Shown here: in pieces, positions 48,056-57,316 of the stretch
Layout of the letters: every line of letters begins with the position of its first letter
Numbering within the stretch: the stretch's first letter is position 1
Origin: JADKIH01 sp031417395
GTDB taxonomy: Bacteria > Bacteroidota > Bacteroidia > AKYH767-A > 2013-40CM-41-45
DNA: 64,000 bases
Assembly: GCA_031417395.1 (NCBI GenBank)
Contig: JANOVM010000052.1
Location: forward strand, 68,330-132,329
Direction of reading: 5' to 3'
The notes under the pieces: model-generated
Databases searched by the model: none
The model's input: only the letters and a program-made list of their open reading frames with translations
What the model was told of the DNA's origin: nothing
Program-made: the position numbers and the translations under genes

Positions 48056-48063
48056 CCCTCCTT
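48056..48063 (-). promoter_or_regulatory. Strong Shine-Dalgarno for the SrfC-like gene
   Basis: AAGGAGGG on the minus strand, 4 bp before the ATG at 48051 and overlapping the srfB stop. Most Bacteroidota genes, including others in this window, lack such a site. It decides the start of the SrfC-like gene. Confidence 0.6.
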
Positions 48064-51000
48064 AATTTTGTGAAGCATTGAAATTCAAAGAGAAAATACC
48101 CGAATCGAGCCAAAAGTTTTCTACTTCACTCATACTTTGAACCTGTAAATTGAAGAAATTTTTATTGATAGGATTTCCGTCATGGTCTGTAACTTCTTCC
48201 AAAGTCAATTTTTCGATATCTTCGTTCATATCACGCGAGATTGTAACTTTTAGCGGCATTCCTCTGCGTATTTTATCTTTTTCTTTTTGAATTTCCTGTT
48301 GAACCTGATTTATTGGCGGATAATCTTCATCAAATCGCCCCAGCACGCGGTCTTCAATTTTGAAATCGTTATAATCAAGCGTGTAGAAAGGACGGGAAGG
48401 ATATGCCGGCTTATCCTTCTGCCGAACTCCTATTCGGAACGGCAAAGAAGCAACATCAACCTTTGCGTGATTGTTTTCCGGGGAAATAAATGTGGTTAGA
48501 TATGCCAATGAATCCTCGTTGAGTCTGCCGAAATAGAAAGTCGTGGGCAAAAGTTTCTTTTTCAATTCCGAAAGATTTAAGGCAAAACCGTTCAATCCGC
48601 CATTCTCTGCAATTTGTCCTATCATCGCGCCGGTTGTAATGATAGATTTCGGATTGATAAACTTTCCGTTGCCGTTGATAAACGGATAGCGCTTGTCTTC
48701 GGGATACCAACGACCTACGTGATAATCATTCATTGATTTCAGATGATTGGGCCAAATTGCAAAATGATCAATGAACAAGTCAGACAAAGGTTTAAGAGAA
48801 GTCGGGCGACCTGAAAGCAATACAATATCGCAAGCATAATCCGAAAGAAGTAAAGAAATTTCGGCAATCAACGAATCAAAGGTTTTTTCAACAATATCAG
48901 AAACAACTTTCTTTTTGTAAGTCCATTGCAAATCGGTAAATTCAAAGCTGAAACTGTCTTTGAAATGTTGTAACACAGCTTGCGTTGGCGGATTTTTTCC
49001 GAAAATATCGGAGTACGACAGAATTAAGTCGTCTTTATTTTCTTTCAGTAATTCAAGATAATATGAAACAATTGGAACAGAAACTTGCAAGTTAAAATCG
49101 CCTCGTAGTCGGCGATTACGGAACGAAACGCCAGTGTTAGTTCCGAGAAAAGGTTGCAAAATTTCTACAGGTTTTTTACTGAGCTGTCTTAATTTTTGCT
49201 CTATGGGCGAGTTTTGTCCTTCAATAACAAGTTGTTGTACAAGTTGTTTCATTAAATCATCGCCTGCTAAATAAAAACTTTCCCAAAATAGCGGTACAGG
49301 TATTAATGTACATTGCGCACTGCTGTCTTCGTATTTGTATGCGGCAATCATTACATCTGTTGTACCTGCACCAATATCCACCGAGCCGATTGTAAGCGAC
49401 TTTTTGTTGTAGTCTTCCAAATCGCTACGCACTTTTCCGTATAAATCAAAATAATCCTTTACGTTTTTCTGATAACGTTCTTTTATTTCACGATAAAGAA
49501 AAACAAATTGAGAAGAAGTTGCTTCGTCGTAAATCCATTCGGTGCGTTCTTCTTTTGCAGAAAGTTTTTTGGCAGATGGAATAACTTGTATTCTTTTAGA
49601 GATTTCGGTTTCGTCTATTTCTATAGAATAGGTATTTTCAAAGAAGCGGTCAAGCATAATAGCGGCATCTTCGGCACATTTGCGCAGTGCAATTTGCTCT
49701 TTTCGAGACATAGCAGTTGGACAGGTAACAATAATACGTCCGATTTTTCGAGGCATTGATATGTATCCCCAATGTTTGCGCTGCTCATAACTGTTGATTT
49801 GCATTTTTGCCTGAGACAGAATTTCGAGAAAAGCGAAAGTCATCAATGCTTTACGGGAATAGCGGTTTTTGATTGAGCCATCGCCCAAAGTTCCGTCTTC
49901 GTTTAATTGCTCCGAAATGCCCTCAATATAAATCGGTAGGGCGGTTTCGCCATCTAATTGCACAAATTCCCATTCCTGTTTTTGTGGTTTTTCATCCCAC
50001 AAAAAGCGTTTCGGACTTGAAAAAGTACTTATCTTTTCCGCCCCTGTATTCATATTAGTTGCCTGGTGAATCAGCCGGTTTGCTTCTTCCCCCAAACGAA
50101 TCAATGAGGGATATACAAATTGACGACTGTTTTCTAAACCAAATTTTCCGCCAAAATTGGCTTCACGGAAAGCCAATCTCATATCAAAAGAATCACGATA
50201 TTTGTTGAGTGAGCCGTTTGCGACAAACGTTGTAAAATCTTGCAATTCAAGCGGACTTGACTTCGTAAAATCGCTGTTGTCAAATAAAACAGCACAAGTA
50301 CGGGAATTACCAATATCAACTACTAAATCAACATTTCCATAAGCCGCATTTTGATTGGAATACAAGGTGACAATTGGTAAATTTCCAAATTGCTGTATAT
50401 ACCTATTGACATATATATATTGTGCCAAATACATCATTTTCGGCATATTTATTTTTTTGTCGTTGATATTATCAATGCCGTGAAAATGTTTCAATACAAA
50501 TTTATCTACCCATCCGCAATTTTTTTCTTCTGAGCAATAACCAACCAAACCTTCTTCGGTATTACATAAAGCATAATTTTTTAAAATATCGGCAGCATTT
50601 GTAAAAATTGGCGTTTCCTGCAAGTCTTCTTCTTCAAAACCTTCTTCCTTAAATGCAGTTCTCGTGTCAAAAGCCAACAGAAGATTATATTTCTTGATTT
50701 TGCTTTCTTGTCCGTTAGGAATTAGTTTGAAACGGCACCAATTTGTCGGTCCAAAATCTGACCGTTTGCCTTTGAGCTGAAAAAACGGCATCGGAAACCA
50801 AGTGTTTTCAAACTTAGTCCAATCAGATTCCTTAATTTTACTAACGGATATTTCGAAGCAACCCGAATCCTTTGCTTCCTCTGTGTCAATCGGAATTATG
50901 CAACTATCATCAAATTCATCGTCGTTCGAGATTGTTTCCCAAGAATCGGTAACTTTATAGTTATTGTTCAAAGTTGCATAACCGAGATTACTACCATATA

Positions 51001-51175
51001 AAATGTGCTTCTTTATCCAAATTTCTTCTTCCGAAAAGAAATGAGCGATTTCCAACTTTTTCTGTTGGTCTGCCATATCAAGCCATTCGTGAAAATACAT
51101 TTTAAAGTTGTCGTTAAAATTGATTTCAAATGGAATGGTGAAAAATTGAATGCCTGTGTTTGCTATTAAGTTCAT
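48062..51175 (-). CDS. srfB: SrfB-like Hsp70/actin-fold ATPase (island gene 1)
   Basis: 1037 residues resembling virulence factor SrfB. A ~280-residue N-terminal domain of unknown role is followed by an actin/Hsp70-type ATPase: phosphate 1 VVDIGNSRT (about 286-293), phosphate 2 SVDIGAGTTDVM (about 595-605), and the adenosine-side motif IVLLSGRPTSLKPL near residue 790. The C-terminal ~200 residues are specific to the family (FYFGRLNEDSLAYLTTF; GVRQKDKPAYPSRPFYTL). First gene of the operon and directly linked to the SrfC-like GTPase, as in Salmonella, although no SrfA homologue is visible. Likely a chaperone-like regulator of the GTPase. Confidence 0.85.
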   Translation of the reverse strand: MNLIANTGIQFFTIPFEINFNDNFKMYFHEWLDMADQQKKLEIAHFFSEEEIWIKKHILYGSNLGYATLNNNYKVTDSWETISNDDEFDDSCIIPIDTEEAKDSGCFEISVSKIKESDWTKFENTWFPMPFFQLKGKRSDFGPTNWCRFKLIPNGQESKIKKYNLLLAFDTRTAFKEEGFEEEDLQETPIFTNAADILKNYALCNTEEGLVGYCSEEKNCGWVDKFVLKHFHGIDNINDKKINMPKMMYLAQYIYVNRYIQQFGNLPIVTLYSNQNAAYGNVDLVVDIGNSRTCAVLFDNSDFTKSSPLELQDFTTFVANGSLNKYRDSFDMRLAFREANFGGKFGLENSRQFVYPSLIRLGEEANRLIHQATNMNTGAEKISTFSSPKRFLWDEKPQKQEWEFVQLDGETALPIYIEGISEQLNEDGTLGDGSIKNRYSRKALMTFAFLEILSQAKMQINSYEQRKHWGYISMPRKIGRIIVTCPTAMSRKEQIALRKCAEDAAIMLDRFFENTYSIEIDETEISKRIQVIPSAKKLSAKEERTEWIYDEATSSQFVFLYREIKERYQKNVKDYFDLYGKVRSDLEDYNKKSLTIGSVDIGAGTTDVMIAAYKYEDSSAQCTLIPVPLFWESFYLAGDDLMKQLVQQLVIEGQNSPIEQKLRQLSKKPVEILQPFLGTNTGVSFRNRRLRGDFNLQVSVPIVSYYLELLKENKDDLILSYSDIFGKNPPTQAVLQHFKDSFSFEFTDLQWTYKKKVVSDIVEKTFDSLIAEISLLLSDYACDIVLLSGRPTSLKPLSDLFIDHFAIWPNHLKSMNDYHVGRWYPEDKRYPFINGNGKFINPKSIITTGAMIGQIAENGGLNGFALNLSELKKKLLPTTFYFGRLNEDSLAYLTTFISPENNHAKVDVASLPFRIGVRQKDKPAYPSRPFYTLDYNDFKIEDRVLGRFDEDYPPINQVQQEIQKEKDKIRRGMPLKVTISRDMNEDIEKLTLEEVTDHDGNPINKNFFNLQVQSMSEVENFWLDSGIFSLNFNASQN

Positions 51176-51224
51176 TAAAAATTTAATTTAGTAAGAATTT
51201 ATTATTATTCTAATAAATTTGTTT

Positions 51225-51256
51225 TTGTATATTGGCAAAATTGTATTTATTGGCAA
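51225..51256. promoter_or_regulatory. Tandem TTGTAT-n-ATTGGCAA repeat upstream of srfB
   Basis: TTGTATATTGGCAA (51225-51238) and TTGTATTTATTGGCAA (51241-51256) are two direct copies of a 14-16 bp unit, about 50 bp before the srfB start. Same-phase copies near an operon start suggest a regulator binding site, but no promoter consensus could be fixed here. Confidence 0.4.
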
Positions 51257-51994
51257 GTTTTAGTTTGCGAGGCGGTTCCTGCTTCTTTCCAATGTTTGCA
51301 ATTTGGGATAGATCCAAATAAAAAATGTGGGTTGGAAAAAAATAAAAATTTCCCGGGTCGGCTTGTGTTGTAGGCTGTCATTCCGATTTGTCTTACATTT
51401 CCGTCTTTGTATGTCGTCTTGTCAATTTTTATCATGTCGTTGTATTTTTTCTTAGGTTTGTTGGTAGCGTATTGATAAATGCAGTAGCCGCGTTTATTTT
51501 TTATTTAAGGATAAGTATTATTCTTTTCTGTTGAATCCTCAAATAACAAAAATTTATATTATCACATTTAAAGATCATAAATAAAAACTAGCTTTTGCAA
51601 TCTTTCAAACTTTCCATTAAAGCCAGCCCAATTTACAAATTTTCCTCAATCATTTAAACAATCATTTATCAAACATTATTTACCAAATATATGCCTTTAA
51701 TCCTTTCCACCTCAGTTTCCACGTGAAAGTGAAACAAACCCGTCCGTATATACGGACTGTAGTGTCCAAAAAAGGGTCGTCCATTCTTTAATAAAACTGA
51801 AACCGCTTTAAGTTCGAATTGAATAATACAACGGATGTAAAATTTCCAAAATACACTTTCACTATTATTATTCCCCTAATGGAAAACAATCCTGGCAATA
51901 ATCATCATTAGAAAATTTCTATGTCTTTTCATTTTGTTTGGTATTTTGAATGCCAATTTGTTCATTTTTTGGGTTACAATAAATTTTCCGAAAA
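51257..51994. other. Gene-poor gap upstream of the island
   Basis: About 740 bp with no gene I can support. A 62-codon minus-strand frame (51247-51435) is the only ORF of note; it has no recognised family and overlaps the repeat at its stop, so it is not called. The segment is AT-rich, contains the 16-bp palindrome at 51742-51757, and may be a boundary or regulatory region. Confidence 0.4.
51742..51757. promoter_or_regulatory. Perfect 16-bp palindrome GTCCGTATATACGGAC
   Basis: A perfect palindrome in an otherwise AT-rich gap, followed immediately by TGTAGTGTCC. It has the size and symmetry of a dimeric-regulator operator. It lies about 570 bp upstream of srfB and 235 bp beyond the end of the 51995-53305 gene, so its target is not obvious. 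Confidence 0.45.
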
Positions 51995-53305
51995 TCAGTA
52001 TTGATAGCTATAACAACTATAAAACTTTATGTTTAAACCGAATTTAAAATACCGGAAAGATGGCAGGTCTTTCTTATTAAATTCTTTTGATTGGTTAAAT
52101 AGAGTCGTATTGTATGCCCCGTATAAATCGAGCCACTTTGTTAACTTTATTTTTGTCCCAAAATGAAAATAAATTGCTATTCCTTTTAAATCTGATTTCT
52201 GTGTACTATTAATTACTCTATTGTTACTATCAAGTACATTTTTTGAAAAGCTGTTTGAAATTAAGCCAGCATCTGCGAGTAAACTTAAACCTCTTATCTG
52301 TGTATTAATGTATTCTCTTCCATATCCAATACTATAAAATCTCCAGGAATAAGCTATATGCTCGGGAAAAACTGAATCTGAATTTGTTTTGTAAGTACTA
52401 GGTGCTTGAAAATAATCGAGAACCATATATTGTCGACGATATGGTTTACGCTTTCCATATTTATCATATAAATTTGAATTGAAGGTTAGCCTGGCGCCGT
52501 AATAGGGTTCTTTATTAACAGGAATTGTATTCAGCAGTTTTTGATCTGAGGGATATTGATAATTATGAAAAAAATTTACATGATATCCTACAGTATAATA
52601 TGGCGAAAATTCAAGGCTCGACATTTCTTGTGGACGGATAAACTGTGAAACATAGTAGATTTCATTTTTGTGAGTAAATATTCCATTAAATATTGTTTTA
52701 ATTCTTTGCGTTCTGATTTCTTCAGCTTCTTTATATGTATTCTTAACTGTTTTTTGGATTGCAATTAGAGCAATACTACTTATCTCTTCACAAGTCATAT
52801 GATTCACATCAATATAGGATAAATTTGAAAAAAAATCATCTAACAATGGAGTAGGTATACCAAATAGGAAACTCAATCCTTTAACTGCTAAAATAAACTT
52901 CTCCCATTGACAATCATTTTGAAATAATGCAATCAATAAACTCATTCGGTAACTAAACTTGTCGGCATCTTGCTTTCTGCTGAGTTCATAATATATTTCT
53001 TGTGATGAATCAGATCTAAAGCTATTGATGTCATAGGAAACCTCGAATGGTGTTAAGCGTACATTATCATTATTTAATGAAAAATTTGTTGTGTAGCTGC
53101 TTTTATAAGGAATTACAATTTCTTCAGGAGCATTTAGATGCCCAATTTTTAATGATATTGCATGATAGGAAGTATTATTAATTGTAATTTGATTGTGTCC
53201 TGTTCTGGCAATTGAAATCGATTGGCCAATTGCTGGTTCGCCTATTGATAAAAGCAACAGTAAATTGCTAAGTATGAAATATAGTAGGAGTTTATTTCTT
53301 TTCAT
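51995..53305 (-). CDS. Secreted protein, probable outer-membrane barrel at C-terminus
   Basis: No family recognised. The ATG at 53305 (MKRNKLLLYFILSNLLLLLSIG) begins a clean signal peptide; a start eight codons earlier is possible. The first ~90 mature residues are beta-rich, the middle part helical (SYIDVNHMTCEEISSIALIAIQ), and the second half has alternating amphipathic strands with many aromatics, ending SCYSYQY, as in outer-membrane barrels. It lies 90 bp downstream of the T9SS-domain gene on the same strand and may be co-transcribed. Confidence 0.65.
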   Translation of the reverse strand: MKRNKLLLYFILSNLLLLLSIGEPAIGQSISIARTGHNQITINNTSYHAISLKIGHLNAPEEIVIPYKSSYTTNFSLNNDNVRLTPFEVSYDINSFRSDSSQEIYYELSRKQDADKFSYRMSLLIALFQNDCQWEKFILAVKGLSFLFGIPTPLLDDFFSNLSYIDVNHMTCEEISSIALIAIQKTVKNTYKEAEEIRTQRIKTIFNGIFTHKNEIYYVSQFIRPQEMSSLEFSPYYTVGYHVNFFHNYQYPSDQKLLNTIPVNKEPYYGARLTFNSNLYDKYGKRKPYRRQYMVLDYFQAPSTYKTNSDSVFPEHIAYSWRFYSIGYGREYINTQIRGLSLLADAGLISNSFSKNVLDSNNRVINSTQKSDLKGIAIYFHFGTKIKLTKWLDLYGAYNTTLFNQSKEFNKKDLPSFRYFKFGLNIKFYSCYSYQY

Positions 53306-53395
53306 TTTCGTTGAATTTAGATGATTCAAATTTAGATTGAGAATGATGGGAACTCTATTTGATTTATTTTCTTCTAGATGTACATTGTAAATAAT

Positions 53396-55081
53396 TTAAT
53401 TAAATTTAATGTGTTGTACAATAATTTTACTTTGTTTTACGCATCTATCATCAGCATCAATATTTAGAATGTAAATTCCATTTGGAATACTGCTAAGGTC
53501 AATCATATAACATTGGTTCATTTTGACCGCTTCGACATCCATTCGTTTTCCTTCAAGTGAATAAAGATTCAAATAAAATTTACAGTTCTGATCAACTCTG
53601 ATTTCGAGGAAGTCATTAACGGGATTGGGAAAAATATTAATTTCGCCAAAGTTTATATCTATTGCCTGAGATTCAAATGTTTTCGAATTCCCATCATAAT
53701 CAGTTTGTTTCAATCTGTAATATGATACCCCATAGAAGGGATGAACATCTTGAGCTACATATGTTATATCATTTGTGGAATTTCCGTTTCCTTTTACTTT
53801 TAATAAGTCTTCCCAAAAAGCAGGTATTTCATTAGAAGCGCGTTGTATGGTAAAGTAATCATTGTTTATTTCGGAAGCAGTTATCCAATTAAGTTTAACT
53901 TTATTTTGGAAGGAGGAAACTGAAAATAATTTTAATTCGACTGGTAAATTTGTGATAGGAGGAGCCAAATAATCCGGCATTATATTTGGCAAACCTAATG
54001 TACTTGTTCTTCCATTCAGAGAAACGCCTTGCGGTACAAAATTGCAGGCACTTCCAATTATATTGGGATAATTAATTACATTTATGTTTGAATCACATTC
54101 CGAAACACAATAAATATTTCCATCAGGACCTGTCTGAATTGAGCCATACCAGTAACCCCAAGAGCATTGTGCTTTTGTAGGTTGCGATGCTAGAATAATT
54201 CCTGAACTGGCAATTGCAGAAGGTGAACCAGCATTTAGATTATATTGAATTACCTTAAAGGAAGAATTCATGGTAGTTCCATATAATAGGGACCCGTCAG
54301 GACTGAACTCTACCCCATATGCGATTGAAAAAGGAGCCGATGAAGATGATTGTATGCTAATTTTATTTGACGCAAAGCCTGTAGAGTTGTCGAAATCCAG
54401 CAAATCGAATTGTCCTTGAAAGTAACTTGCTATGGCTATTTTATTATTTTGTAAATTACCTTTCAGGTAACCGATAGAATTCGGAACATTTACGTTACTG
54501 ATAACTGGAACTGTCGAAAGCCCAGAGCTAGTCAAAAGGTATGAATGCAAGCTTCCGTTCGATGCATTAATTATGATCCAATAATCTAACCCATTAGTGT
54601 GCTTTAATGCAGTTAATCGCTCTCTGGTATCAGTATAAACCAATACATTCTTTGTTGTAACTGCACCAAGACCTGCATTCAATGCCATATTAACAATTGA
54701 GTAATTCAACCCAAAAAGCGCATTATGAAAAGAGCTGATGGTGAAAATGTAAAATATGGAGTCAGAACCAGGTTGTAAAACAATAATTGCACTTTGAGTG
54801 GAACTAGGGTGACCTAATAACCCCGTTCCATTAGTCATGGTATCCTGGAGTGCATTAAATACGGTGATTCCATCGGTGCTGAAAAGCAGATTTCCAAGGG
54901 TATCTGACATTGTCGCACATCCTTCTGAGGTTGCAAGAGCACTATTATTTAATGCTGGGGTACCATTGCTAAAGTTTAATCTAACGTGATTTCCGAATGT
55001 CCAATTCCAAGCACGTTTCTGAGGGAATGTATTGTTACTTGAAATAATAAATAAAACGAAAATTAGTATTTTTACCTTCAT
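53396..55081 (-). CDS. T9SS-secreted beta-propeller-like protein
   Basis: 561 residues, exported and then attached to or released from the surface by the type IX secretion system. A signal peptide is followed by a propeller-like domain of the type common in Bacteroidota (LNFSNGTPALNNSALATSEG, GNLLFSTDGITVFN, GHPSSTQSAIIVLQPG). A fibronectin-like linker comes next (NYFTIQRASN) and the type A sorting domain closes it (INIFPNPVNDFLEIRVD ... LSSIPNGIYILNI). The FPNP and PNGIY motifs are diagnostic of the CTD. No catalytic motif is seen. Confidence 0.85.
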   Translation of the reverse strand: MKVKILIFVLFIISSNNTFPQKRAWNWTFGNHVRLNFSNGTPALNNSALATSEGCATMSDTLGNLLFSTDGITVFNALQDTMTNGTGLLGHPSSTQSAIIVLQPGSDSIFYIFTISSFHNALFGLNYSIVNMALNAGLGAVTTKNVLVYTDTRERLTALKHTNGLDYWIIINASNGSLHSYLLTSSGLSTVPVISNVNVPNSIGYLKGNLQNNKIAIASYFQGQFDLLDFDNSTGFASNKISIQSSSSAPFSIAYGVEFSPDGSLLYGTTMNSSFKVIQYNLNAGSPSAIASSGIILASQPTKAQCSWGYWYGSIQTGPDGNIYCVSECDSNINVINYPNIIGSACNFVPQGVSLNGRTSTLGLPNIMPDYLAPPITNLPVELKLFSVSSFQNKVKLNWITASEINNDYFTIQRASNEIPAFWEDLLKVKGNGNSTNDITYVAQDVHPFYGVSYYRLKQTDYDGNSKTFESQAIDINFGEINIFPNPVNDFLEIRVDQNCKFYLNLYSLEGKRMDVEAVKMNQCYMIDLSSIPNGIYILNIDADDRCVKQSKIIVQHIKFN

Positions 55082-55271
55082 TTTTGTGTAGAGTTTGATA
55101 ACTTATCTTTTAATTTCTAAAGACAAAATTACCAAGCTAATATGTTTCCATAAAGCATTTTAGAGGAAAGCTATTGGAATATAAAATTTACTTTTTAAAA
55201 TTCTTTGGAGATTCTTTGGAAATTCTTATTTTTACGTATATTCTTAAAATTCAACAATTTAATTAAGCTAT

Positions 55272-56537
55272 ATGGGGTTAGAAATAAAACCTAATGAATC
55301 GTCTATAGTTTATCGTTACTATTTTAACTATGTTAGAAAGTTCTTTCTTACAAAAATCCCAAAGGATTGGAATGAGGAATTAAATGGGTCTTTTCATGAT
55401 TTTAAACAAAGTCCGTTAACAGAGTATATTGAAACAAAAGGGCTCGAAGGGAAAGAAAAGGTATCTTACAAAACAGTTCAAAATTTTGTTTGGCAAGGAA
55501 ATACAAGCAAAAATATTTTTTTTATAATTATTAAACTGTTTTTAAGTGAGGATGAAATATTGTCTTATCAAAAATTTACATCCAATCCATTAAAGGTAAC
55601 AAATGCTGATATTCAAAAAATAATTAAATCTCAGAAAAGAAATTCTAGTTTATTAGGTTCAAAGAAAAGTTCAATTGAGATTGTTGAAAAAACAAATCCC
55701 ACTTTAATGAAATTTTATGGATTTTGTTCATTGATTACTGTTTGTTCTGATAAAAAAAATTATGAGTTGTCATTTTTAGATATTAAAAGAAATACGAAAG
55801 TATATTCTGAAGGCATGAACAAAAAGAAATACAATGGGAAAGCGATAATGTTTAATCAGATGCTTCATGTGAATTTAGGGTTACGAGAATCTCACGAACA
55901 AAATTATTGTATCGATTATCTATTTCGATGTCCAGATTCCAATGAAAACTCTAAAGTTAAATTTTTACACGGATTTAGAAGTATGAAATCTGCGACTAAC
56001 CGACCGTATGTAAGCAGAGTAATTCTATTTAATAGTAAATTTTGGGATAAATATGAAGAGGTCCCAATGTTTCCATTCGAGTATGATGCAAAGCATGAAA
56101 TAAATACATACAATTCCGAGAGACTAAAACGATTGGATGAGATTTCAAATTTAAATATTAATATTGAAAAATCTTTTATTTTTTTACAAGGCGAGGAGAA
56201 TAATATGATACTTGGTTTTTTACAATTAGAAAGAGACATAAAACATAAAATTGAATATGGTGAAATATTTTTCAATTCATCCGTAAAATTAGCCCAGGAC
56301 TTACAAAAAATGAATATTGATTCTGTTGAATATAATAAATGTTTAAAAAAATGTTTGCAACACCTTGATATGGCATCCAAGCATTTATTTCAAAATCCCA
56401 ATAATATTAAATCAATTTTATATGAAATTAATGAAGGTTCATTTTCAAAAATTGAAGGCATAAAAAATAATATTGGGTTCAATAGTGACAAGGAATCAGA
56501 TAAATCTTATTTTTTTATTAAATCAATTGATCTATGA
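55272..56537 (+). CDS. Unknown 421-residue protein
   Basis: No family recognised and no signal peptide or membrane helix. The N-terminal ~110 residues are helical and basic (VSYKTVQNFVWQGNTSKNIFFII) and could be a regulatory helix-turn-helix, but this is uncertain. The middle is mixed (LIKTYSEG-like region NTKVYSEGMNKKKYNGKAIM), and the C-terminal part is helical (LAQDLQKMNIDSVEYNKCL; LDMASKHLFQNPNNIKS). Lysine- and asparagine-rich composition matches the AT-rich accessory region. It stands alone, divergent from the T9SS gene with a 190-bp gap. Confidence 0.6.
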   Translation: MGLEIKPNESSIVYRYYFNYVRKFFLTKIPKDWNEELNGSFHDFKQSPLTEYIETKGLEGKEKVSYKTVQNFVWQGNTSKNIFFIIIKLFLSEDEILSYQKFTSNPLKVTNADIQKIIKSQKRNSSLLGSKKSSIEIVEKTNPTLMKFYGFCSLITVCSDKKNYELSFLDIKRNTKVYSEGMNKKKYNGKAIMFNQMLHVNLGLRESHEQNYCIDYLFRCPDSNENSKVKFLHGFRSMKSATNRPYVSRVILFNSKFWDKYEEVPMFPFEYDAKHEINTYNSERLKRLDEISNLNINIEKSFIFLQGEENNMILGFLQLERDIKHKIEYGEIFFNSSVKLAQDLQKMNIDSVEYNKCLKKCLQHLDMASKHLFQNPNNIKSILYEINEGSFSKIEGIKNNIGFNSDKESDKSYFFIKSIDL

Positions 56538-56692
56538 TTAAACTTCACTTGATTTTCTATTCATTAAACAATATAGATTGATTAATATTTTATTCTATTT
56601 CTTAATCTTCGATTGTTTAATTTGGTCTTCTGATTAAAAGTAATAAGTATATGGAATTGACGGAATTTAAAATGTTGGTTAATATTTTCAAT

Positions 56693-57238
56693 ATGAAAAG
56701 GAAGGGGCATTTATTTTTATTCTTACTTATATTGCCTTTTTCGAGTAACTCAATTAACAGAGATAAAATTGAATCAAATCCCGGTTTTGGTAAAGTCATT
56801 TCAATATTAGACGGGGACACGTATGATATTTTAGTGGAAGGCAATAAGACAATAAGAGTAAGAATGGAAGGCATCGATGCACCTGAAAAAGGTATGCCAT
56901 TTTACAGAGTTTCAAAATCCTACTTAGGTGAAATGTGTTTTAACAAAAATGTTCGTTTAGAAGTGACAGGGAAAGACCTTCACGGAAGAACTTTAGCGTT
57001 CTCATATTTGGATGATGGAAGAGAATTGAGTCATGAAATGATCAAAGCTGGTTTGGCATGGCATTTCAAGAAATATTCTACGGACAAAGTTTTATCAAAC
57101 TTGGAAATAGAAGCAAGGAATTCTAAACGCGGGCTTTGGGTTAATAAAAATCCAATGCCTCCTTGGGAAAATAGACGATTACACCGTGAAGGTATTTCAA
57201 CCAAGGATTTTTTCAATATAAAAGAAAGCCAGGAATGA
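56693..57238 (+). CDS. Secreted thermonuclease-like protein (SNase fold)
   Basis: Staphylococcal-nuclease-fold protein of 181 residues with a signal peptide. I use the ATG at 56693 (MKRKGHLFLFLLILPFSSNS); the frame extends 14 codons upstream. Core motifs: GKVISILDGDTYDILVEG, IRVRMEGIDAPEKG (catalytic R and acidic residues), VTGKDLHGRTLAFSYL (the second arginine), and ELSHEMIKAGLAWHFKKY. The catalytic residues of SNase (R, E/D, R) appear present. Probably a periplasmic or secreted calcium-dependent nuclease for DNA/RNA. Confidence 0.88.
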   Translation: MKRKGHLFLFLLILPFSSNSINRDKIESNPGFGKVISILDGDTYDILVEGNKTIRVRMEGIDAPEKGMPFYRVSKSYLGEMCFNKNVRLEVTGKDLHGRTLAFSYLDDGRELSHEMIKAGLAWHFKKYSTDKVLSNLEIEARNSKRGLWVNKNPMPPWENRRLHREGISTKDFFNIKESQE

Positions 57239-57316
57239 TATTTAGTATATACCTGTTTAAATTTAGCTTCAGATATTGTTTTATTAAATTATTAACATAA
57301 ATCCCTAAACTTGAAA

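Noticed and set aside
51247..51435. 62-codon minus-strand ORF upstream of the island
   Set aside because: No recognisable family, its end overlaps a direct repeat, and the flanking gap shows no operon context; probably chance.
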